This document shows, piece after piece, positions 9,331-16,900 of a DNA stretch of 64,000 bases. Origin of the DNA: Falsiroseomonas sp050563545 (GTDB taxonomy: Bacteria > Pseudomonadota > Alphaproteobacteria > Acetobacterales > Acetobacteraceae); contig NZ_JBNXUM010000021.1 of NCBI RefSeq assembly GCF_050563545.1, positions 62,001-126,000 of the forward strand. The letters run 5' to 3'. The notes below the pieces were generated by a model. The model saw only the letters and a program-made list of their open reading frames with translations, was not told the DNA's origin and did not search any database. The stretch's first letter is position 1. Every line of letters begins with the position of its first letter. The translations under genes were made by a program, and so were the position numbers.

Positions 9331-11067
9331 ATGATGCGCCTGCCCGGTTGCGGCCGAGCCCGACCATCCCGCCGGATCCTCGCACTGCCGCTGCTGCTGT
9401 TGGCCTCGCCGGCGGCCGCGCAGGCCCCGCCCCCCCTGCCCGGCGCCATCGAGCGCGCGACGCCTGTCGAGCCACCGAGCCTCGGCCCGTCGCTGCTGCC
9501 GCCTGAGCCCCAGCGCAACAGCGGCCCCGGCGAGGCCCGCCGCGTCCCGATCGGCGGAGTCGCGATCCAGGGCAACACCGCCCTGCCGGAGGCCGCGCTG
9601 GCGCCGGCCGTCCGGCATCTCGCGGGCGGGCAGCCCAGCCTGGCCGAGATCGAGGATGCCAGGCTTGCCGTGCTCCGGACCTATCGGGAGGCCGGCTTCC
9701 CCTTCCTGGCGGTGCAAGCCGGCCTCGGCCCGCGACCCGACGGGCGCTTCGACCTGCGGTTCGAGGTCACGGAAGGCCGCATCGCGGAGGTCGTGCTGGA
9801 AGGCGATATCGGCCCCGCCGCGCGCCAAGCCAGGCGCTTCCTGGATCCGCTAGTAGGCGCGCGCGCGATCTCGAACGCGGAGCTGGAACGCGCGCTGCTG
9901 CTCGTCTCCGACATCCCCGGCGTGACGGCCCAGGGCGTGCTGCGCCCGATCCCGGATCAGCCCGGCGCGCTGCAGCTGGTGGTGCGGCTGGAACGCCGCG
10001 CGGTCAGCGGCTTCCTCAACCTCGACAACCGCGGCTACGCCCAGACCGGCGCCTGGCAGGGGCTGCTGGTCGGCCAGGCCAACAGCCTGACGCAGTTCGG
10101 CGAGCGCACCGAGGTCTCTGTCCTGCAGACCGACGGCAACGGGCAGAGCTTCCTGCAGGTCGCGGAGGAGGTCTTCATCGGCGGCTCGGGGCTGCGGCTG
10201 CGCGCCTGGTTCGGCACCGGCCGCGCCCTGCCCTTCTCGCCGCTCGCCGCGATCGGCTATCGCGGCGACACCACCGTCGGCGGCGCCGCGCTGATCTATC
10301 CGGTCCTGCGCAGCCGGCCGATGAACCTGACCGCCACCGGCCAGTTCGACGGCTTCGAGAGCAGCGTCGAGACGAACGGCGCGCGGCAGAGCCGCGATTT
10401 CGTGCGCGCGCTGCGCCTGACGCTGGACGGCGCGGCGCAGGATGCCTGGCTGGGCTCGGCGCCGGCGGCGGCCGCGACGACCTGGTATCTGCGCTACGCG
10501 CAGGGTCTGAACGCCTTCGGCGCGACGGGCACGGGCGCGGCACTGGCGTCGCGGCTCGACAGCGATTTCGGCTTCTCCAAGGTCGCGGGCGAGGTCGCGC
10601 GGCTGCAGCCGCTGTTCGCCGCGGGCGAATCCTGGCTGGTGTCGGCTCTCGGCGTCGTCGCGGGGCAGTGGTCGGACGACATCCTCCCGCCGGCCGAGAA
10701 ATTCTATCTCGGCGGCCAGAGGCTGGGCCGGGGCTTCTATGCCGGCCAGGTGTCGGGCGACCGGGCGCTGGGCGTGACGCTGGAACTGCAGGCCTCCCGC
10801 AGCTTAGACGTGACGGTGCCGGCGGGCGGGTTCCGGCTGGGGACGCAGCTCTACCTGTTCCGCGACGGCGGCAGGGCCTGGGACAACGGGCCCTTCGGCC
10901 TGGACCGGAGCCTCGATTCTTGGGGCGGCGGCGTCCGGCTGCAGTTCGACGAACGGGTGCAGTTGGATGTCGAGGGCGTGCGGAGGATGACGCGCAATCC
11001 CGACGGGCCGGGTTTCGCGGAGCTCAACGCGAATGCGGTCTACGCGCGGGTGCTGGTGAGGTTCTGA
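9331..11067 (+). CDS. TpsB/ShlB-FhaC-type outer-membrane transporter
   Basis: The chosen ATG at 9331 follows the ribosome-binding site AGGGAGAG and opens a signal peptide (RRILALPLLLLASPAAAQ). A Pro-rich linker follows. A POTRA domain comes next (about 75-150: VPIGGVAIQGNTALPE, YREAGFPFLAVQAGL), then a second POTRA-like region and a 16-strand-type barrel with a long C-terminal beta region ending in LVRF. The barrel contains the conserved FYLGGQRLGRGFY segment. Such proteins export a large TpsA exoprotein across the outer membrane. No TpsA gene with a TPS domain is visible nearby, so the cargo must be elsewhere, or this is an orphan transporter. Length is 578 residues. Confidence 0.88.
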   Translation: MMRLPGCGRARPSRRILALPLLLLASPAAAQAPPPLPGAIERATPVEPPSLGPSLLPPEPQRNSGPGEARRVPIGGVAIQGNTALPEAALAPAVRHLAGGQPSLAEIEDARLAVLRTYREAGFPFLAVQAGLGPRPDGRFDLRFEVTEGRIAEVVLEGDIGPAARQARRFLDPLVGARAISNAELERALLLVSDIPGVTAQGVLRPIPDQPGALQLVVRLERRAVSGFLNLDNRGYAQTGAWQGLLVGQANSLTQFGERTEVSVLQTDGNGQSFLQVAEEVFIGGSGLRLRAWFGTGRALPFSPLAAIGYRGDTTVGGAALIYPVLRSRPMNLTATGQFDGFESSVETNGARQSRDFVRALRLTLDGAAQDAWLGSAPAAAATTWYLRYAQGLNAFGATGTGAALASRLDSDFGFSKVAGEVARLQPLFAAGESWLVSALGVVAGQWSDDILPPAEKFYLGGQRLGRGFYAGQVSGDRALGVTLELQASRSLDVTVPAGGFRLGTQLYLFRDGGRAWDNGPFGLDRSLDSWGGGVRLQFDERVQLDVEGVRRMTRNPDGPGFAELNANAVYARVLVRF

Positions 11068-11110
11068 CACGAGGGGTGCTGCGCTCGCCCTCACCCGGGA
11101 GCTGTGCGGC

Positions 11111-11179
11111 CACCCTCCCCCGCTTCGCGGAAGAGGGAAATTGGTGCCGGCCGCTACCTCTCCCGCGAAGCGGGAAAGG
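11111..11179. repeat. Intergenic inverted repeat between convergent genes
   Basis: Arms at 11119-11130 (CCCGCTTCGCGG) and 11163-11174 (CCGCGAAGCGGG) are perfect 12-base inverted complements, and they sit in a longer imperfect inverted repeat with flanking CCCT/AGGG tracts. The element lies between the ends of the ShlB gene (plus) and the NDUFS4 gene (minus). It probably serves as a two-way terminator, and its composition matches the palindromes at 41952, 59973, 60053 and 62808. Confidence 0.65.
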
Positions 11180-11196
11180 GTCGGGGTGGGCGTTCT

Positions 11197-11514
11197 TCAA
11201 TGCGTCCAGTTCTCCGCCCGGCCGAAGCGGAAATTGTCGGCATAGGCCTTGGGCTTGATCTCGGTATGCACGATCGGCGCGTGCTCCACCTCGTAGGGGA
11301 TGCCCTTGCCCTCGGCATAGGCGACCGCTTCCTCGGCCGTCGGGAAGGCGAGCCGCACCTGGGCGCGCGTGTCGCCCGAGCCGAACCATCCCATCAGGGG
11401 ATCGATCCGCTTCGGCTCCGCCGGCTCGTATTGCAGCACCCATTCATGCGTGCGGGCGCGGCCGGACTGCATGGCCGATTTGGGCGAGCGGTAGATGCGG
11501 GCCTTCTGGGTCAT
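11197..11514 (-). CDS. NDUFS4-type NADH dehydrogenase (complex I) accessory subunit
   Basis: The ATG at 11514 gives a 105-residue protein starting MTQKARIYRSPKSAMQSG. It carries the core of the ETC complex I subunit conserved region: HEWVLQYEP, the DPLMGWFGSGDT block, VRLAFPTAEEAVAYAE and a C-terminal KPKAYADNFRFGR. In alphaproteobacteria, as in mitochondria, this small protein binds the peripheral arm of NADH:ubiquinone oxidoreductase. It has no membrane segment. It stands alone, far from any nuo operon in this window, as is usual for this subunit. It lies 28 bases after kdsD on the same strand and could be read from the same transcript. Confidence 0.93.
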   Translation of the reverse strand: MTQKARIYRSPKSAMQSGRARTHEWVLQYEPAEPKRIDPLMGWFGSGDTRAQVRLAFPTAEEAVAYAEGKGIPYEVEHAPIVHTEIKPKAYADNFRFGRAENWTH

Positions 11515-11542
11515 GCCGCGGAACCTACCACCGCCCCCTTCC

Positions 11543-12514
11543 CTACAGAACCCCCGAGCGCAGGAGGTCGTGCAGGTGCAGGATGCCGACCGGCCGGCCA
11601 TCCGCGACGACAAAGAGGCTGGTGATCCGCTTCTCGTTCATGATGCCGAGCAGGTCGGCCGCAAGGTCTTCCGGCGCGGCGGTGCGCGGCGTCGCCGTCA
11701 TCGCCTCCGTCACCGGACGGTCCATCGCGATCCCCCGCTGGAAGGCGCGGCGGAGGTCGCCATCGGTCAGCACGCCCGCCAGCCGCCCCTGCTCCACGAC
11801 GCCGGCCACGCCGAAGCGGCGGGAGGTCATCTCGACGATCGCCTGGGCCAGGGTCGCCTCTGGCCCGACCAGCGGCAGTTCCTCCGCCCCGTGCATCAGG
11901 TCGCGCGCGCGCTTCAACCTGGCGCCGAGCTTGCCGCCAGGGTGGAAGTCCCGGAAATCCTGCGGCGAGAAGCCGCGCGCCTCCAGCAGGCACATCGCCA
12001 GCGCATCGCCGAGCGCCAGCTGCATGGTCGTGCTGGTGGTCGGCGCGAGGCCATTCGGGCAGGCCTCCTGCATGCGCGGCAGCGCGAGCAGGATGTCGGC
12101 CGCCGAACCCAGCGCGCTCTCGGGGCGCGAGGTGATCGCGATGAGCTTCACGTCGAAGCGGCGGGTATAGGCGATGATGTCGGCAAGCTCCGGCGCCTCG
12201 CCCGACCAGGACAGCGCGAGCACCGCGTCGTCCCGGCCGATCATGCCGAGGTCGCCATGGCTCGCCTCGGCGGGGTGGACGAAGTGGGACGGCGTGCCGG
12301 TCGAAGCGAGCGTCGCCGCGATCTTGCGGCCGACATGGCCGGACTTGCCCATGCCGGTGACGATCGCGCGCCCGGGCAGGGTCAGGAGATAGGCGACGGC
12401 TTCCAGCACGCGCGCGCCGAGGTCGCCCGCCAGCGCCTCGCGCAGCGCCTGCAGCCCCGCGGTCTCGAGCTCGATCGTGCGCAACAGCGTGTCGCGGCGC
12501 TGGGCCTCGCTCAT
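11543..12514 (-). CDS. kdsD: D-arabinose 5-phosphate isomerase
   Basis: The enzyme turns D-ribulose 5-phosphate into D-arabinose 5-phosphate, the first step to Kdo. The 323-residue protein has an N-terminal SIS sugar-isomerase domain (GMGKSGHVGRKIAATLASTG, LSWSGEAPELADII, a glutamate-rich turn) and two C-terminal CBS motifs (from about 205 to the end: ELPLVGPEATLAQAI, FGVAGVVEQGRLAGVLTDGD). This is the KpsF/GutQ/KdsD layout. The start at 12514 overlaps the kdsB stop by four bases (ATGA). The long extra upstream frame would run through kdsB and is not credible. Confidence 0.94.
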   Translation of the reverse strand: MSEAQRRDTLLRTIELETAGLQALREALAGDLGARVLEAVAYLLTLPGRAIVTGMGKSGHVGRKIAATLASTGTPSHFVHPAEASHGDLGMIGRDDAVLALSWSGEAPELADIIAYTRRFDVKLIAITSRPESALGSAADILLALPRMQEACPNGLAPTTSTTMQLALGDALAMCLLEARGFSPQDFRDFHPGGKLGARLKRARDLMHGAEELPLVGPEATLAQAIVEMTSRRFGVAGVVEQGRLAGVLTDGDLRRAFQRGIAMDRPVTEAMTATPRTAAPEDLAADLLGIMNEKRITSLFVVADGRPVGILHLHDLLRSGVL

Positions 12515-13236
12515 GCCAGCATCTCGCGCGCACGTTCCAGATCCTCGAGCGTGTCGACGCCAAGCGGCACGGCATCCACCGCGACGGCCTCGATGCGCAT
12601 GCCGGCCTCGATCGCGCGCAGCTGCTCCAGCTTCTCGCGCTTCTCGAGGCCCGACGGAGGCAGCGCGACGAAGCGCGCCAGCGCCGCGCGGCGCCAGGCA
12701 TAGAGACCGATATGGTGCCAGAGCGGCCCCTCGCCCCACGGCGCGGTGGCGCGCGTGAAATACAGGCAGTGGAAGCGCCCGGGCGCGAGTTCGCTCCCCA
12801 CCATTTTCACGACCTGCGACGCCGTCCGTTCCTCCTCGCGCCGGATCTCCGCGACGAGCGTCGCCACGTCTACGGAGGGATCCATCAGCGGGATCAGCGC
12901 GGCGCGGATCGTCGAGGGCAGGATGGTCGGCAGGTCGCCCTGCACGTTGACCACCGCATCGTGCAGCCCCGTGGGATCCAGCGCCGACACGGCCTCGTGG
13001 ATGCGGTCGGAGCCCGAGGGATGGTCCGCGCGCGTCATCTGCACGCGGCCGCCGGCCTTGATGACGGCCTCCGCGATCTCGGTGCTGTCGGTCGCGACCA
13101 CGACCTCGCCGATGTCGGCGTCCATCGCGCGGCGCCAGACATGCACGATCATGGGCTCGCCGTGGATGTCGGCCATCGGCTTGTTGGGCAGCCTGGTCGC
13201 CGACATCCGCGCTGGGATCATGACGATCGGGCGCAT
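12511..13236 (-). CDS. kdsB: CMP-Kdo synthetase
   Basis: This 3-deoxy-manno-octulosonate cytidylyltransferase uses CTP and Kdo to make CMP-Kdo, the activated donor for LPS or capsule. Length is 241 residues. The N-terminal nucleotide-binding segment is IPARMSATRLPNKPMADI with KPM, followed by the metal/substrate-binding ATDSTEIAEAV and MTRADHPSGSDRIHEAV. It ends at 12511, overlapping the start of kdsD. It lies 4 bases after kdsA, so the three Kdo genes form a tight unit. Confidence 0.96.
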   Translation of the reverse strand: MRPIVMIPARMSATRLPNKPMADIHGEPMIVHVWRRAMDADIGEVVVATDSTEIAEAVIKAGGRVQMTRADHPSGSDRIHEAVSALDPTGLHDAVVNVQGDLPTILPSTIRAALIPLMDPSVDVATLVAEIRREEERTASQVVKMVGSELAPGRFHCLYFTRATAPWGEGPLWHHIGLYAWRRAALARFVALPPSGLEKREKLEQLRAIEAGMRIEAVAVDAVPLGVDTLEDLERAREMLA

Positions 13237-13240
13237 GGGA

Positions 13241-14071
13241 TCAGAAGCCCTTCACCACGGCGTCGATCGCCTGCAGCCGCACGACCAGCGCCTCGAAATC
13301 CTTCAGCGGCACCATGTTCGGTCCGTCCGACGGCGCGTGGTCGGGATCGGGATGCGTCTCGATGAAGAGGCCCGCGACGCCGACCGCGACGGCGGCGCGC
13401 GCCAGCGTCTCCACGAATTCCCGCTGCCCGCCGGAGGACGTGCCCTGCCCGCCGGGCTGCTGCACGGAATGCGTGGCGTCGAACACCACGGGATGACCGG
13501 TGCGCGCCATGATCGGCAGGGCGCGCATGTCGCTGACGAGCGTGTTGTAGCCGAAGGACGCGCCGCGCTCGGTCAGGACGACGTTCGGGTTGCCGGCCCC
13601 GGTGATCTTGGACGCGACGTTGACCATGTCCCAGGGCGCCAGGAACTGGCCCTTCTTGACGTTGACGACGCGCCCGGTCGCCGCGGCGGCCAGCAGCAGG
13701 TCGGTCTGGCGGCAGAGGAAGGCCGGGATCTGCAGCACGTCCACCACCGGCGCGACCATCGCGCATTGCTCGTTCTCGTGCACGTCGGTCAAGGTCGGCA
13801 AGCCGAGGCTCTCCCGGATCTCGGCGAAGACCGGCAGCGAGGCCTTGAGCCCCATCCCCCGCGCCGCCTGGCCGGAGGTGCGGTTCGCTTTGTCGAAGCT
13901 CGTCTTGTAGATCAACCCGATGCCGCGCCTGGCCGCGATCTCCTTCAGCGCGGCGGCGGTCTCCAGCGCATGGGCGCGGGATTCCATCTGGCAGGGGCCG
14001 GCGATCAGCGCGATGGGCAGGTGGTTGGCCAGATTGACAGGGCCGACCTGCACGACATGGGGGGCGGTCAT
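13241..14071 (-). CDS. kdsA: Kdo-8-phosphate synthase
   Basis: The enzyme condenses phosphoenolpyruvate with arabinose 5-phosphate to form Kdo 8-phosphate. The ATG at 14071 gives 276 residues. Signature parts are LIAGPCQMESRAHALE, YKTSFDKANRTS, LTDVHE, the FLCRQTDLL strand, VNVKKGQFLAPWDM, TERGASFGYNTLVSDMR and a final FIETHPDPDHAPSDGPNM. The downstream phosphatase (kdsC) that would follow it in the pathway is not next to it, so it is probably elsewhere. Confidence 0.96.
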   Translation of the reverse strand: MTAPHVVQVGPVNLANHLPIALIAGPCQMESRAHALETAAALKEIAARRGIGLIYKTSFDKANRTSGQAARGMGLKASLPVFAEIRESLGLPTLTDVHENEQCAMVAPVVDVLQIPAFLCRQTDLLLAAAATGRVVNVKKGQFLAPWDMVNVASKITGAGNPNVVLTERGASFGYNTLVSDMRALPIMARTGHPVVFDATHSVQQPGGQGTSSGGQREFVETLARAAVAVGVAGLFIETHPDPDHAPSDGPNMVPLKDFEALVVRLQAIDAVVKGF

Positions 14072-14111
14072 GCCGCGCTGCCTTGCACGCCGCGGCCCGC
14101 CAAGGCAAGGG

Positions 14112-15188
14112 TCAGCCGCGCAGCCACTCCAGCACGGGTGCGGCCATCCGCTCGGGCCCGAAGGACGCGGCCTGGACAATTGCCCTCGGCGCAAGCTCGG
14201 CCAGCCGCCGGGGATCGGCGATCTCCTCCAGCGCCGCGGCGAATTCCGCGACCGAGAACGGGTCGAAGAACACGCCGGCCTGCCCGATCACCTCCGGGAA
14301 GCTCGAGGTCATCGCCGCCAGCACGGGCTTGCCGAGGCTCATCGCCTCCACCGCTGGGATGCCGAAGCCCTCGTAGACCGACGGGAGGACCAGGAATTCC
14401 GCGTGCTTCAGCAGGCGGTACTTCACGAATTCCGAGACATAGCCCGTGAAGGTCACGCGTTCCTGCGCCGCCGGCGAGAGCCTGGCGAGCAATTGCTCCG
14501 CGCCATGCCCGCGCCGTCCGATTACCACGAAGCGCAGCCCCGACCGCTCCAACGCCGGTTCCTTGAGCGCCCGAAGCAGCAGGCCGAGATTCTTGCGGGC
14601 CTCCACCGTGCCGATCACCACGGCATAGCGGCCGATGGCGACCTGCGGCAGGTTGCGCTCCATCAGCTCGAAGCCGTCGGGCCAGTCGGCATACTGCATC
14701 AGCAGCCGCGTCTTCGGCTCGACCCAGGGCCAGGTCTGCACGACCGCGGATCGCGTCGCCTCGGAACAGCAGAACACCGTCTCGTCCGTCAGCAGCGTCT
14801 CGCGCAGGGGGTCGAGGTGATGCGCGACATTGGCCGGCGAATGCGTCTCCGGCATCACCAGCGTCGAGAGGTCGTGGATGGTGCTGGCTTCCCGCCGCGC
14901 GATGCCGCCGATCGGCTTGACCGAGGGATAGAGCAGCGGCCTGCCGGGATCGATCGGGGTCGCCTCCGTCGGCGGGCGTTCCTGCAGCAGGCGGAGGAAA
15001 TTGCCGTTGCCGAGCCGCATCGCGCGCTCCACGGCGTCCGCCGGCACGCGCGACAGGCGCACCGCATGATCCAGCTCGACCCCCGCGGCGCCCAGCGCCC
15101 GCACCAGGCGGCGGGTGAAGACGGGGATGCCCGTCCACTGCGCCTCCAGCAGCGGCGTGACGTCGATCGTCAGGCGGGGCGGGCTCAT
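14112..15188 (-). CDS. GT4-type glycosyltransferase
   Basis: This 358-residue retaining glycosyltransferase has two Rossmann-like domains (GT-B fold). The acceptor half begins RLTIDVTPLLEAQWTGIPVFTRRLV. The nucleotide-sugar half carries GTVEARKNLGLLLRAL (about 195), VTFTGYVS, FLVLPSVYEGFGIPAVEAM (about 283) and the EX7E-type region with GKPVLAAMTSSFPEV. The start overlaps the stop of the neighbouring unknown gene by four bases. The partner sugar cannot be told. Its place between kdsA and the other transferase genes points to LPS core or polysaccharide assembly. It has no membrane segment and is probably peripheral on the inner membrane. Confidence 0.88.
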   Translation of the reverse strand: MSPPRLTIDVTPLLEAQWTGIPVFTRRLVRALGAAGVELDHAVRLSRVPADAVERAMRLGNGNFLRLLQERPPTEATPIDPGRPLLYPSVKPIGGIARREASTIHDLSTLVMPETHSPANVAHHLDPLRETLLTDETVFCCSEATRSAVVQTWPWVEPKTRLLMQYADWPDGFELMERNLPQVAIGRYAVVIGTVEARKNLGLLLRALKEPALERSGLRFVVIGRRGHGAEQLLARLSPAAQERVTFTGYVSEFVKYRLLKHAEFLVLPSVYEGFGIPAVEAMSLGKPVLAAMTSSFPEVIGQAGVFFDPFSVAEFAAALEEIADPRRLAELAPRAIVQAASFGPERMAAPVLEWLRG

Positions 15189-16249
15189 GCGACGCCTCCG
15201 TCGGCCAGCTCGGGCAGGCGCGGATCGGGGGGGCGGGCGCCGATGCGACGCCCGGACCAGGCGGCCAGCAACTGCCGGGCGGGACCCAGGCGACCGTCGC
15301 CGGTCACCTCGACCTCAGCGGCCCGTTCGAACAGGGCGGGCGCGAAGCGCCAGAAGGGGAAGGCCGCGTGCAGGGTGACGCGCCCGCCGGCCAGCATTTC
15401 CGGCAGCGGGTCACCCTCGGCCAGCATGATACTCCGGGTGAGCGCGCGCGGCAGGGCGAGTTCCGTCGCGATCAGCGCGGCGAGCAGCGCGGCGATACGC
15501 TCGCGCGGGTCGGCGTCCGGCCGGTCGAGACGCGGCAGGCCGATCAGCAGCGGCGCCTGCGCGCCGACGGCGCTGCGCTGGATCATGCGCGCCAGCGTCC
15601 AGACGAAGGCGCCATCGGCCAGCGCCCGCGTGGACAGCGGGACGAAGTGGAGGGGCCCGGGCGGCAGCGGCACCGGCGCGGCGTCGGCGAGAAGCGCGGC
15701 AACGCGGTCGGCGGCGCGGAAGGGAATGCCGAAGGCCAGCAGCGGCCCGGGATCGGCCGGCGCCGGCGCGCCGCGCAGCAGCGTCGTCGGCGGGCGCATC
15801 ACGCCCTTGCCGAGCCGCACCGAGAGCGCGCCGTTCACCTGGCTCGCCAGGTTCGCGAAGAGCTCGGGCGCGAGGGCCAGCAGCCGCCGCCGCGCCTCGT
15901 CCGCGCGGAGGACGCCGCGGGCATGGAAGAAGACGTGGTTGCGCAGCCCCGGGATGGTGCGCAGGGTCTGGCCGTCGCTCAGCGCCAAGTGGTCCGCGGC
16001 GCCGTCGAGCCGCGCCTCGAGCCAGGCGCGGGCCGCGCCGTGGGTGAAGATCTCGGGCCTGGCGACGAAGCGCAGCGTGGTGCCGGCGGCGTCGCAGGCC
16101 TGCTCCACCAGGCCGAGCGCGCAACGGAGTTCCGGCGGCAGCGCCGCCGTGGCCAGGACCTCGCGCCCGAAGATCGAGCCGGGCAGGTCGATCCCGTCCA
16201 GCGCGGCGCCGGGGATGGAGACGAGCAGGGCCGATCCGAACATGCTCAT
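15185..16249 (-). CDS. Unrecognised protein of the polysaccharide locus
   Basis: This 354-residue soluble protein matches no family I know. It has no signal peptide or membrane helix. It is rich in Ala, Leu and Arg, and its N-terminal segment (GSALLVSIPGAALDGIDLPG) and later LAFGIPFRAADRVAALLADA look like alternating beta strands and helices. Conserved-looking aromatic stretches are IPGLRNHVFFHARG and TLHAAFPFWRFAPALFERA. The TGA at the 3' end overlaps the ATG of the GT4 gene (15188), and its start is overlapped by the stop of the upstream gene, so it is translated with the transferases. A transferase-associated or acceptor-handling role is a guess from context only. Confidence 0.72.
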   Translation of the reverse strand: MSMFGSALLVSIPGAALDGIDLPGSIFGREVLATAALPPELRCALGLVEQACDAAGTTLRFVARPEIFTHGAARAWLEARLDGAADHLALSDGQTLRTIPGLRNHVFFHARGVLRADEARRRLLALAPELFANLASQVNGALSVRLGKGVMRPPTTLLRGAPAPADPGPLLAFGIPFRAADRVAALLADAAPVPLPPGPLHFVPLSTRALADGAFVWTLARMIQRSAVGAQAPLLIGLPRLDRPDADPRERIAALLAALIATELALPRALTRSIMLAEGDPLPEMLAGGRVTLHAAFPFWRFAPALFERAAEVEVTGDGRLGPARQLLAAWSGRRIGARPPDPRLPELADGGVA

Positions 16250-16881
16250 CCCGCGAAGACGAAGCCCGGATCGGCCGGCGAGGCCAGCAGCCGCGGCGCG
16301 GAGCGGAACTCCTCCGACCCCGCGAGCAGCATCAGCAGGCCGAGCGGTGTGAGCGCGCCGGCGCGCAGCAGCCGCTCATGGAGGGTGGCCGAGGCGGCGT
16401 CGGGCGCGCGGGCGAGGACATAGGCATGCGCGGCGTGGACGAACTCGGCCGGGCCGTGCCGCTCGATGTGGTGGGCGAGGAGCGCGGCGCAGCCCGCGAG
16501 ATGCTCGATGGAGCGCACCACGGTCGGGTCCTGCGCGATCACCGCCTCGACGGAGGCGCAGCCCTCGAAGGGCGGCCTGTCGCGCCAGGCGGGATCCGAG
16601 GAGGCGTGCAGTTCCGCCCCCGTCGTCGCCTCGTGCAGGAAGAGGGTCCGGCCGCGCAGTGCCTCCGCCGGGCGGGACAGGTGCAGGCGGAAGGCGCACC
16701 AGCCCAGGCGGTAACCGATCCGCGCGAGATCGGCGCGGTAGAGGTTGGCGAGGCCCCGTCCGACTTCCTCCCCGTAGGAGTCGCGCAGCACGATCTCCAG
16801 CACGCGGCCGAGGTCGGCGGGGTCGAAGGCCCAGCCCTCGGCGAAGTCGCCGGCGGTCAGCGCATCGAGGTGGCCCCGCAT
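16246..16881 (-). CDS. Two-part protein: sugar-binding-like module plus DUF4214-like tail
   Basis: The 211-residue product starts with a small beta-rich module (about 5-70): EGWAFDPADLGRVLEIVLRD, GRGLANLYRADLARIG and WCAFRLHLS. That pattern recurs in many alphaproteobacterial glycosyltransferases and sugar-processing proteins. The C-terminal half is helical and ends TLHERLLRAGALTPLGLLML followed by LAGSEEFRSAP. That pattern resembles DUF4214 domains, which are common in repeat-rich secreted or surface proteins. Neither half has a proven activity. Translational overlap (ATGA) with the next gene and the neighbouring transferases suggest a role in polysaccharide making. There is no signal peptide. 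Confidence 0.7.
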   Translation of the reverse strand: MRGHLDALTAGDFAEGWAFDPADLGRVLEIVLRDSYGEEVGRGLANLYRADLARIGYRLGWCAFRLHLSRPAEALRGRTLFLHEATTGAELHASSDPAWRDRPPFEGCASVEAVIAQDPTVVRSIEHLAGCAALLAHHIERHGPAEFVHAAHAYVLARAPDAASATLHERLLRAGALTPLGLLMLLAGSEEFRSAPRLLASPADPGFVFAG

Positions 16882-16900
16882 CAGGCGTTCCGCCGCATCG

